From positions 1-64,000 of the forward strand of contig DATBAK010000039.1 of NCBI GenBank assembly GCA_036271555.1: a stretch of 64,000 nt of DNA, written 5' to 3'. Below are positions 50,766-57,396 of this stretch, one piece after another. This DNA comes from Acidimicrobiia bacterium. Its GTDB lineage: Bacteria; Actinomycetota; Acidimicrobiia; IMCC26256; PALSA-610. Within the stretch, counting starts at the first letter, position 1; every line of letters starts with the position of its first letter. The position numbers were made by a program, and so were the translations under genes. The notes beneath the pieces were generated by a model. That model searched no databases. It was given only the letters and a program-made list of their open reading frames with translations, and was not told the origin of the DNA.

Positions 50766-51649
50766 TGCGCTGGGCGACCTTCGTCGCGCCGGGCGACGCC
50801 CGCGCCCGTGCCGGACTCGTCGTCGACGACGCGATCCACGCGCTGGCGCCGGCGACGGACCTGCTCGCGCTGCTCGGCGACGACGGCACCATCCTCCACG
50901 ACGCGGCGCGCCGCGCCGAGCGCCAACCCGACTTCGTGATCCCGCTCGCCGACGCGCGCCTGCGCGCGCCGATCCCGCGCCCGCCGAGCGTGCGCGACTT
51001 CTACGCCTTCGAGCAGCACGTCCGCACCGCACGCGAGCGGCGCGGTCTGGAGATGGAGCCCGACTGGTACGAGCTGCCCGTCTTCTACTTCTCGAACCCG
51101 GCGTCGATCGTCGGCGACGGCGACGACGTCGCGATGCCCGACGGCACCGCAGAGCTCGACTTCGAGCTCGAGGTCGCGGCCGTCATGGGTGGCCCCGCGC
51201 GAATCGCGGGCTTCACCGTGATGAACGACTGGAGCGCGCGCGACATCCAGCGCCGCGAGATGAAGCTCAACCTCGGTCCCGCGAAGGGCAAGGACTTCGC
51301 GACCACGCTCGGCCCGTTCCTCGTCACGCCCGACGAGCTCGAGGACGCCGCGCGCGACAAGGCCTACGACCTCACGATGACCGCGAGCGTGAACGGCCGC
51401 GAGTACTCGCGCGCGTCGCTCGCCGACATCTACTGGAGCTTCGACGAGATGATCGCCTACGCGGCGCGCGGCACGACGCTGCGCGCCGGCGACGTCATCG
51501 GCTCGGGAACGTGCGGCACCGGCTGCATCCTCGAGCTCTCGCTCGTGCACGGCGTCGATGCCTACCCGTGGTTGCAGCCCGGCGACGAGGTGTCGCTCAC
51601 CGTCGACCGCCTCGGCACGATCACGAACCGTGTGCGGCAGGAAAGCTGA
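50765..51649 (+). CDS. Fumarylacetoacetate hydrolase family protein
   Basis: A 294-residue FAH-family enzyme with the metal-binding ELDFELEVAAVMG, FTVMNDWSARDIQ and GKDFATTLGP, and a later GDVIGSGTCGTGC. The order and the operon with homogentisate dioxygenase indicate the last step, cleavage of fumaryl- or maleylacetoacetate to fumarate and acetoacetate. No maleylacetoacetate isomerase is in the window. ATG 50765 overlaps the upstream TGA by one base. The stop codon is the first three bases of a repeat array. Confidence 0.9.
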   Translation: MRWATFVAPGDARARAGLVVDDAIHALAPATDLLALLGDDGTILHDAARRAERQPDFVIPLADARLRAPIPRPPSVRDFYAFEQHVRTARERRGLEMEPDWYELPVFYFSNPASIVGDGDDVAMPDGTAELDFELEVAAVMGGPARIAGFTVMNDWSARDIQRREMKLNLGPAKGKDFATTLGPFLVTPDELEDAARDKAYDLTMTASVNGREYSRASLADIYWSFDEMIAYAARGTTLRAGDVIGSGTCGTGCILELSLVHGVDAYPWLQPGDEVSLTVDRLGTITNRVRQES

Positions 51650-51896
51650 GGCGTCAGGAGCGGCGAGCAAAACGCGTGCGCCAGGACGGGCGGGTCGCTT
51701 CGCGTCCCGGCGAGCCGAAGACTGAGGCGTCAGCAGCAGTGAGCAATCGTGGGCACCAGGACGGCCGAAGGCTGAGGCGTCAGGAGCAGCGAGCGAAACG
51801 CGCGCGCCAGGACGGCCGGGTCGCTTCGCGTCCCGGCCGAGCCGAAGGCTGAGGCGTCAGCAGCAGCGAGCGAAGCGAGTGCGACCAGAAATCACA
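51647..51896. repeat. Alternating A-B-A-B tandem repeat array
   Basis: Four units begin with TGAGGCGTCAG at 51647, 51723, 51773 and 51850, with lengths 76, 50, 77 and about 46. The long units share GGGTCGCTTCGCGTCCCGGC, absent from the short ones, so the array alternates long and short. All contain AGCGAGC/AGTGAGC and GACCAG or CCAGGACGG, linking it to the dispersed repeats. The first unit starts at the stop codon of the gene ending at 51649. The array fills the gap between convergent tyrosine-breakdown genes. Confidence 0.85.
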
Positions 51897-53013
51897 GATT
51901 GCCGCGCGCCGCTTGCGCGCGCTCGATGGCCTCGAACAGCGCCTTGAAGTTGCCCTCGCCGAAGCCACGCGCGCCGAAGCGCTGGATGATCTCGACGAAC
52001 ACGGTCGGCCGGCTCGCGACATTCTCGGTGAAGATCTGGAGCAGGTAGCCGTCGTGATCGCGGTCGACGAGGATGCCGAGCGGCGCGAGCGCGTCCCATG
52101 GCACGTCGAGGCCGCCGAGGCGAGCGCGCGCATCGTCGTAGTACTCCGGCGGCACGTCGAGGCAACGGATGCCGCGCGCCCGCAGCGATTCGACGGTCGA
52201 GACAATGTCGTCGGTCTTCAGCGCGAGGTGCTGCACGCCCGGCGAGCCGTAGTAGTCGAGGTACTCCTGGATCTGGCTGCGCTTGCGGCCGTCGGCCGGT
52301 TCGTTGATCGGCATGACGACGCGATCGCCGTCCCAGACCACCGTCGACTCGAGCGCCGAGAACTCCGTCGTGATCTGGTCGGCACCGAAGTGCGTGAGCT
52401 GGCCGAAGCCGAACACGCGCTCGTAGAAGTTGACCCAGTTCACCAACGCGCCGCGCTCGACGTTGCCGACGACGTGGTCGATCCCGGTCAACCCGACCGT
52501 CGGCGCCGCGACCGCGAACGACTCGACCGGCTCGAAGCCCGGCGGCAGCTCGCGCGCGTCGTCGCGCTCGATGAGTCCGTGCACGGTGTCGCCGTAGGTC
52601 GCGACCTTCGCGGTCGCGTAACGACCCTTCCCGTCGTCGGCCTTCGCGGGCGCGCGCACGCCGGCCGCGCCGCGCTCGACCAGCGCGCCATAGGCACCGG
52701 CGCAGTCGTCGACTCGGAGCGCGACCGCGCGCACGCCGTCGCCGTGGCGGAGAACATGACGCGCGATGTCGCCGACACCGTCGAGCCCGCTCGTGATCAC
52801 GAAGCGGATATCGCCCTGCACGAGCAGGTACGACATCGCGTCGGGATCGCCGGTCTCGGGGCCGCGGTACGCGACGACGTCGAAGCCGAAGCCGTTCGCG
52901 AAGTAGGCCGCGGTGTGGCGGGCGTTGCCCACCCACCATTCGACGTGGTCGAAGCCGTGGAACTTCGGCGCCCGCGCCTCGGTGGCGTCCGGCGACTCGA
53001 CGGTGAGCGTCAT
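51892..53013 (-). CDS. hpd: 4-Hydroxyphenylpyruvate dioxygenase
   Basis: A 373-residue two-domain vicinal-oxygen-chelate enzyme. The N-terminal domain starts FHGFDHVEWWVGNARHTAAYF; the iron ligands are the His of GIDHVVGNV, the His of GVQHLALKTDDI and the Glu of TVFVEIIQR. It converts 4-hydroxyphenylpyruvate to homogentisate, the substrate of the dioxygenase at 49644. ATG 53013 overlaps the upstream stop as ATGA, so it is co-expressed with the heme-oxygenase-fold gene. The residues conserved in the family's C-terminal gate (RFGARGFGEGNFKALFEAIE) are intact. Confidence 0.95.
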   Translation of the reverse strand: MTLTVESPDATEARAPKFHGFDHVEWWVGNARHTAAYFANGFGFDVVAYRGPETGDPDAMSYLLVQGDIRFVITSGLDGVGDIARHVLRHGDGVRAVALRVDDCAGAYGALVERGAAGVRAPAKADDGKGRYATAKVATYGDTVHGLIERDDARELPPGFEPVESFAVAAPTVGLTGIDHVVGNVERGALVNWVNFYERVFGFGQLTHFGADQITTEFSALESTVVWDGDRVVMPINEPADGRKRSQIQEYLDYYGSPGVQHLALKTDDIVSTVESLRARGIRCLDVPPEYYDDARARLGGLDVPWDALAPLGILVDRDHDGYLLQIFTENVASRPTVFVEIIQRFGARGFGEGNFKALFEAIERAQAARGNL

Positions 53014-53849
53014 GCGCGTCCCCCCGCACTCGATCGATCGGTGTTCAACCCGTCCCAGAACGCGCCGACCGCGTCGAGCATCTCGTGCCCGCCGCCGAGA
53101 AAGGCCCGCTCGTCGAATCCCGGCACGAAGAACACCGCGGCGAGGTCGTCGTCGGTGTGCGCGGCGTGCTGGTCCTCGACCCGGTCGTGCCACGTCCAGA
53201 ACGCGAGCGGGAGATCGGGGCACTCACGCGCCTTCACGATCTCGAGCCCGTGGATGAGCTCCTTCCAGAAGCCCGCCGCGGCCCAGTGCTCGACCGCGTA
53301 CGACGCGCCCTCGCCGATCGACGGATCGTCGGATCCGTAGAGCCGCAGCAACGCGTCGCAGAAGTCGAGCGTCGCGGGCGTCGCGACCGCGCGCCGGCCG
53401 AGGTCGGCGAAGTCGAGCCCGAGCGGACCGGCGAAGCGCAGCAGCCACTCGAAGTGCGCGGCCGCGAACTTGAACCGACTGCCCTCGATCGTCCCCTCGG
53501 TCGCGACGAGCTCGGGGTCGACGCCCGGAGCGGTCTCGGTCGGGCGCGGCGTGGGCGGTCGGAACACCACGCCGAGCTCGTTGAGGAGGATCTCCTTGGC
53601 GGCGTGGTACGAGTCGAGGGAGCGGGCGTTCAGCACCCGGCGCAGCTGCGCCTCGAGGAACTGGTGGCTGAACACCGAGAACTGGACCGTGAGATGGCGG
53701 ACGTCGTCGAGGGTTGCGGCGCCGGTCTCGAACCACGCCGTATAGGCGTTGGCGACGACGACCGGGTGCTCCTGCACCGTCGTTGCGGCGCGGTCTCGGA
53801 ACTCGGTGAGTCCCGGCGCCGGCGGGGCGAGGGCATGGGTCGCGACCAT
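53010..53849 (-). CDS. Heme-oxygenase-fold protein (PqqC/TenA/CADD-like), possibly a di-metal oxidase
   Basis: Start ATG 53849 has AAGGAGG seven bases upstream and gives 279 residues. The protein is all-helical, with YTAWFETGAATLDDVRHLTVQFSVFSHQF near the start, HFEWLLRFAGPLGLDF in the middle, YAVEHWAAAGFWKELIHGLE, and WHDRVEDQHAAHTDD near the end. The Glu/His-containing helices fit heme-oxygenase-like oxidases that bind metals themselves, such as CADD-type proteins. Its exact reaction is unknown. It leads the hpd transcript, so it may act in tyrosine use or on a tyrosine-derived product. It is divergent from an Lrp regulator. Confidence 0.75.
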   Translation of the reverse strand: MVATHALAPPAPGLTEFRDRAATTVQEHPVVVANAYTAWFETGAATLDDVRHLTVQFSVFSHQFLEAQLRRVLNARSLDSYHAAKEILLNELGVVFRPPTPRPTETAPGVDPELVATEGTIEGSRFKFAAAHFEWLLRFAGPLGLDFADLGRRAVATPATLDFCDALLRLYGSDDPSIGEGASYAVEHWAAAGFWKELIHGLEIVKARECPDLPLAFWTWHDRVEDQHAAHTDDDLAAVFFVPGFDERAFLGGGHEMLDAVGAFWDGLNTDRSSAGGRA

Positions 53850-53930
53850 TGCCGACCTCCTTGGTACGCGAATCGACTCGCCCATGGTCGGCGGGCCCAC
53901 CGATCGAGTCAACCGGCCGGCGTTCGTCTG

Positions 53931-53936
53931 TACGAT
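53931..53936 (+). promoter_or_regulatory. -10 element candidate TACGAT for the Lrp gene
   Basis: TACGAT lies about 40 bases before the Lrp start and shares its TACGATTC context with 8492 and 32054. On the opposite strand TTGACT and GACCAT, 17 bases apart (about 53910 to 53882), could serve the hpd transcript. GACTCG and CGAGTC form spaced half-sites between the two genes that may be an Lrp-type operator. Confidence 0.4.
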
Positions 53937-53975
53937 TCGTGCAGCATTTCAGCCGATCAGGGGGACATCTTGGTC

Positions 53976-54485
53976 ATGATGAGCAGCCCGCCCGGCCGGG
54001 AGCCCGAAGCGGCCCGCATCGACGACCTCGACGCCCGCCTCATCGCCCATCTCGCGGCCACGCCCCGGGCGGGGGTGATGGAGCTGGCGCGCATCCTGCG
54101 CGTCGCCCGCGGCACCGCGCAGGCCCGCCTCGACAAGCTCATGGCGCGGGGCGTGATCACCGGCTTCGGCCCCGACGTCGACCCGATCGCGCTCGGCTAC
54201 GGCGTGATGGCGTTCACCACGCTCGAGATCGCGCAGGGCCGGCTCGCCGACGTGGTCGCGCACCTCCAGGCGATCCCCGAGGTGCTCGAGGCGCACGCGA
54301 TCACCGGCCCCGGCGACCTCCACGCGCGCCTCGTCGCCCGCACGAACCGGCACTTGCAGGACGTGATCAACCGCGTCCTCGAAGTTCGCGGCATCAATCG
54401 CGCGACGACGCAGATCGTGCTGTCGGAGCAGATCCCGGCGCGGGTGCTCCCCCTCGTCGCCACCGCCGGCGAGCGCGCCGACTGA
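53976..54485 (+). CDS. Lrp/AsnC family transcriptional regulator
   Basis: About 169 residues from ATG 53976 (an ATG at 53979 and a TTG at 53970, five bases after GGGGGA, are alternatives). The N-terminal helix-turn-helix is DDLDARLIAHLAATPRAGVM to GTAQARLDKLMARGVITGF, and the ligand-binding RAM domain follows with VMAFTTLEIAQGRL and a GPGDLHARLVARTNRHLQ segment. It probably controls the divergent hpd genes and maybe hmgA in response to an aromatic amino acid, by analogy with Lrp-type regulators beside hpd genes. No operator is proven. Confidence 0.88.
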   Translation: MMSSPPGREPEAARIDDLDARLIAHLAATPRAGVMELARILRVARGTAQARLDKLMARGVITGFGPDVDPIALGYGVMAFTTLEIAQGRLADVVAHLQAIPEVLEAHAITGPGDLHARLVARTNRHLQDVINRVLEVRGINRATTQIVLSEQIPARVLPLVATAGERAD

Positions 54486-54511
54486 GCCGCCGCGATGCGC
54501 CGCCGCCTTCG

Positions 54512-54558
54512 ACTTTGCGACCGTGAGTGCCCAGAAGGGATACGGAATGTCGCAAAGT
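54512..54558. repeat. Perfect 10-base inverted repeat
   Basis: ACTTTGCGAC (54512-54521) and GTCGCAAAGT (54549-54558) flank 27 bases. It begins 26 bases after the Lrp stop. The long spacer argues against a simple terminator; an operator or small mobile-element end is possible. Confidence 0.6.
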
Positions 54559-54603
54559 GGGGGCGAGCTCGCGCGCTGCCGCCCCGAAGCGCCCCGAAGC
54601 GCG

Positions 54604-54634
54604 ACTCGGGGGCGCCACCACGACGCCCCCGAGT
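54604..54634 (-). terminator. Strong hairpin, 11-base perfect stem
   Basis: ACTCGGGGGCG (54604-54614) pairs with CGCCCCCGAGT (54624-54634) around a nine-base loop. It could end the Lrp transcript on the plus strand, or the short transcript carrying the 13-codon ORF on the minus strand. No T-run follows on either side. Confidence 0.7.
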
Positions 54635-54748
54635 GCACTACGACTGATTCGAATCCGCCGAGGCTGACACACCGGTGGGACCGAGTCCGGTAAACGTTCG
54701 GCGGCGGTGCGGCGGTGGGTTTCCGCCGGGGTAGTCCAGCCAACGGCC

Positions 54749-54790
54749 CTAGCGGCCGCGCACCTCCGAGGTCCCAGATTTATCGTGCAT
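54749..54790 (-). CDS. 13-codon ORF behind an extreme Shine-Dalgarno
   Basis: The reading frame is ATG to TAG with 13 residues, MHDKSGTSEVRGR. Translation is suggested by the sequence just upstream, which matches the complement of the 16S rRNA 3' tail over 18 bases with one G-U pair. Between 54604 and 54748 on the same strand there is no ordinary gene, only GC-rich sequence with local inverted repeats ending in a strong hairpin. It may be a regulatory leader peptide, a small protein, or part of a structured RNA. I do not recognise it with certainty. It is 135 bases downstream of the gene ending at 54926. Confidence 0.5.
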   Translation of the reverse strand: MHDKSGTSEVRGR

Positions 54791-54793
54791 GCT

Positions 54794-54811
54794 CTGGACC
54801 ACCTCCTTTCT
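54794..54811 (-). promoter_or_regulatory. Full-length Shine-Dalgarno match
   Basis: AGAAAGGAGGTGGTCCAG on the minus strand. The actinobacterial 16S tail complement is AGAAAGGAGGTGATCCAG, so pairing runs through 18 bases with one wobble. The GGAGG core ends 11 bases before the ATG at 54790. No other gene in the window has more than about eight paired bases. Confidence 0.75.
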
Positions 54812-54925
54812 TCGGTCCGATGTTTGTAGCAGATCCGGAGCAGGCGCAGCAGCCGAGATCCAGTGCCGCACGCAACGGCGAACCGCACGCGCCTGCGACC
54901 ATCAGAATCGGGAGGTGGTCTTCGA

Positions 54926-55369
54926 TCAGCTTCCGGGTGGATCGGCGCGTCGGACCGGGCCGACCGCGCCGATCGCGCGCAGGTACGCGAACTGCGTCTC
55001 GACGACGGCGTAGACCTGCTCGGGCAGGTACTCCTCGCCCGTCGCCTTCGCCCGCTCCAGGATGTACTCGACGGTCTCCGCGCCGCCGACGACGACGTCG
55101 CCGTGCGGCTTCGCGCTCGACCCGTTCGCGGCGACGCCCTTGCGCTGGAAGAAGTCGATCTGGAAGCCGAGGATCCGCCGCACGTCGGCCTCGGTCAGCG
55201 TCGCCGCGACGATGTCGGGAAGCTTGGCGACGATCCACTCGAGCGCCTCGTCCATCCGGAACAGCGGCGGCGGCGGCTCCTTGGCGAGCCGGCCCGCCTC
55301 TCGGGTCACGACGAACGCGGCGATCGCGAGCACGAGCCCGAACGCGAGCAAACCACCGGCAAGAACCAC
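54926..55369 (-). CDS. Membrane-anchored hypothetical protein
   Basis: GTG 55369, six bases after TAGGGT, gives 147 residues. One N-terminal helix (about 3-22) is followed by a basic junction and a cytosolic or periplasmic helical domain with FRMDEALEWIVAKLPDIVAATLTEADVRRILGFQIDFF. The ending is charged and Gly-rich. I do not recognise a named family. It is the nearest gene upstream of the 13-codon ORF on the same strand. Confidence 0.72.
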   Translation of the reverse strand: MVLAGGLLAFGLVLAIAAFVVTREAGRLAKEPPPPLFRMDEALEWIVAKLPDIVAATLTEADVRRILGFQIDFFQRKGVAANGSSAKPHGDVVVGGAETVEYILERAKATGEEYLPEQVYAVVETQFAYLRAIGAVGPVRRADPPGS

Positions 55370-55375
55370 GCGCCG

Positions 55376-55381
55376 ACCCTA
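55376..55381 (-). promoter_or_regulatory. Leaderless-type -10 element TAGGGT
   Basis: TAGGGT on the minus strand ends six bases before the GTG at 55369. Confidence 0.6.
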
Positions 55382-55448
55382 CCGAGGCACCTGCGACACG
55401 GTCGCATGCTCGCTCGTCGCCGACGTTCTGCCGCCCTCAGTGGTCCTC

Positions 55449-55494
55449 AGTGGTACTGCGTTGTTCGGCGATACGCCGACAACGCAGTACCACT
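55449..55494. terminator. Long near-perfect hairpin
   Basis: Bases 55449-55470 pair with 55474-55494 over 21 base pairs with one bulged T and a three-base loop (ATA). It follows the stop at 55503 by eight bases and lies before the next gene's promoter, so it should end the minus-strand transcript. Its length and tight loop are more than a terminator needs; a direct repeat CCTCAGTGG adjoins it. Confidence 0.75.
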
Positions 55495-55502
55495 GTCCGC
55501 AC

Positions 55503-56225
55503 CTAGACCGCGAGCCGAGCCCTTACGGCACGGTGGTCCGAGCCGAACGCGGGGAGCACCTCGGCGTCGAGGCACTTCACCGCGTCGTTCACGAGGATGT
55601 GGTCGATCTGGCTGTGGGGCCGGTGCGCGGGCCATGTGCGGCCGCGCACCGTGCGCCGCCAGCCGTCGCGCAGCGTCGCGACGACCCCGGGGCCCCAGAA
55701 GTTGAAGTCGCCGGCGACGATCGCGGGCTCCGCCCCCGTCGGCAGCTGCGGGCGCAGCCGCGCCATGTGCATGAGCGGCGCGCCGAAGTAGAGCTTCGAG
55801 CTCGTGTGCACGCCGACCAGATGCACGCGCTGCTCGCCGACCGCGAGGTCGACCTGCAGCGCGGTGCGCGGACCGGCCGGGTCGCGAAACGCCTTGCCCA
55901 TCGGGAGCTCGCGGCGGTCGAGGACGGGCAGCCGCGTCGCGATCGACAGACACCACACGCCGGCCGACGGTCGCCAGCCGCGTCCCGTCGTGGTCGACTG
56001 GAAGACCTTCCACCGCTTCATCGGCATCATCTCGACCTGATAGCCCGCGTCGACGAGACCGTCGAGCATGCCGCGACCCGAGTCGACGCGGAACGTCTCC
56101 GGCAACACGTATGCGTCGGCGTCCCAAGCGAGCAGCGCGGCCGCGACGTCGTACGGGCGTCGGTAGGTGCGCTGGTAGCCGTAGCCCCAGTGCAGGTTGG
56201 CGCTGACGATCGTGAGCTCGGCCAG
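55503..56225 (-). CDS. Endonuclease/exonuclease/phosphatase (EEP) family protein
   Basis: Motifs of the EEP fold are SANLHWG at the first strand, a conserved Glu in YVLPETFR, HLVGVHTSS, VAGDFNFWGPG, SQIDHILV and the final GSDHRAV. It probably cleaves a phosphodiester or phospholipid head group; the substrate is unknown. The conserved first strand is only included if translation begins before GTG 56108. The frame is open back to the preceding stop at 56237, but the only start-like codon there is CTG 56225, which I use with caution. From GTG 56108 the protein is 201 residues and lacks the first strand. No signal peptide is visible. Confidence 0.72.
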   Translation of the reverse strand: MAELTIVSANLHWGYGYQRTYRRPYDVAAALLAWDADAYVLPETFRVDSGRGMLDGLVDAGYQVEMMPMKRWKVFQSTTTGRGWRPSAGVWCLSIATRLPVLDRRELPMGKAFRDPAGPRTALQVDLAVGEQRVHLVGVHTSSKLYFGAPLMHMARLRPQLPTGAEPAIVAGDFNFWGPGVVATLRDGWRRTVRGRTWPAHRPHSQIDHILVNDAVKCLDAEVLPAFGSDHRAVRARLAV

Positions 56226-56234
56226 AGCGAGTAC

Positions 56235-57365
56235 CTAGATCCCGATCCGTTGCGCGAGCAGCTCCCGGTGGTACGTGGCGTCGCCGAGGAAGATCTCGGA
56301 GCTCTTCGCGCGCTTGAAGTACAGGTGCGCGTCATGCTCCCAGGTGAACCCGATGCCGCCGTGGATCTGGATGTTCTCGGCCGCGCAGTGGAAGTACGCG
56401 TCGGAGATGTAGGCCTTGGCCAGCGCGGCGACGACGGGCAGCTCCTCGTTGTCCTCGGCCGCGGCCCACGCCGCGTAGTACGCCGCCGACTTTCCGGACT
56501 CGACCTCGAGCAGCATGTCCGCGCACTTGTGCTTGATCGCCTGGAACGAGCCGATCGGGCGGCCGAACTGCACGCGCACCTTCGCGTACTCGACCGACTG
56601 GTCGAGGACGAACTGCGCGCCGCCGATCATCTCGTTGGCGAGGCCGACCGCGGCCTGGTCGAGCGTCTTGCTCAGCGCGGGCCAGCCGGCACCGGGCTCG
56701 CCGAGCGGCCTCGCCTTCACACCCGAGAACTCGAGCTTCGCCTGCTTGCGGGTCTGGTCCATCGTCGCGAGCGGCGTGCGTGTGAGCCCTGCGGCGTCAC
56801 CGTCGACGGTGAAGAACGCGATGCCGTCGGTGCCCGACGTTCCCGCGAGCCGCGCGGCCACGACGATCAGGTTCGCGGTGTGCCCGTCGATCACGAACAT
56901 CTTTTCGCCGTCGAGCGTGTAGCTGTCGCCACTGCCCTTGGCTTCCATCGTGACGCCCGCGCTGTCCCACTTGCCGTTGGGCTCGGTGAAGGCGAGCGTC
57001 GCGATCGTCTCGCCGCTCGCGATGCCGGGCAGCAGCGCCGCCTTCTGCTCGGCGGTGCCCGCGTTGAGGATCGCGTTCGCCGCGAGCACGACGCTCGAGA
57101 AGTACGGCGCGCACAACAGGACGCGGCCCATCTCCTCCAGCACGATCGCGAGCTCGACGAACGTGAAGCCCTGCCCGCCGTACTCCTCCGGGATGTGCAA
57201 TCCCTGGAGCCCGAGCTCCTGACCCATTTGCTTCCAGACCGCGGGGTCGTAGCCCTCGGTCGTCTCCATCAACCGCCGCACCTCGGCCGACGGCGACTTG
57301 CCCTCCAAGAACCGCCGCACCGTCTGGCGCAGCTCTTCTTGCTCGTCCGAGAAGGCGAAGTTCAC
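56235..57365 (-). CDS. Acyl-CoA dehydrogenase (FadE-like), subunit 1
   Basis: GTG 57365 (VNFAFSDEQEELRQTVRRFL) has AAGGAG seven bases upstream and gives 376 residues. It has LAFTEPNGKWD, VRVQFGRPIGSFQAIKHKCADM and IQIHGGIGFTWEHDAHLYFKR, all standard in the family. The end FLGDATYHRELLAQRIGI resembles FadE proteins that work as pairs in steroid or branched-chain oxidation. The gene before it encodes another dehydrogenase with a gap of 31 bases, fitting a two-subunit enzyme. Its substrate is unknown. Confidence 0.93.
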   Translation of the reverse strand: MNFAFSDEQEELRQTVRRFLEGKSPSAEVRRLMETTEGYDPAVWKQMGQELGLQGLHIPEEYGGQGFTFVELAIVLEEMGRVLLCAPYFSSVVLAANAILNAGTAEQKAALLPGIASGETIATLAFTEPNGKWDSAGVTMEAKGSGDSYTLDGEKMFVIDGHTANLIVVAARLAGTSGTDGIAFFTVDGDAAGLTRTPLATMDQTRKQAKLEFSGVKARPLGEPGAGWPALSKTLDQAAVGLANEMIGGAQFVLDQSVEYAKVRVQFGRPIGSFQAIKHKCADMLLEVESGKSAAYYAAWAAAEDNEELPVVAALAKAYISDAYFHCAAENIQIHGGIGFTWEHDAHLYFKRAKSSEIFLGDATYHRELLAQRIGI

Positions 57366-57396
57366 CTGGGATCTCCTTGTTGTGAAGAGCGCTGTG

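Noticed and set aside
51647-51896. Possible CRISPR or integron repeats
   Set aside because: Unit lengths vary, the intervening sequence is itself repeated, and there is no cas or integrase gene.
54648-54656. TTCGAATCC, similar to a tRNA T-loop
   Set aside because: No acceptor, D or anticodon stems fit around it on either strand; TTCGAA is a chance palindrome.
54794-54811. Plus-strand CTGGACCACCTCCTTTCT resembling the 3' end of 16S rRNA
   Set aside because: No rRNA sequence precedes it; the minus-strand reading as a Shine-Dalgarno before an ATG explains it better.
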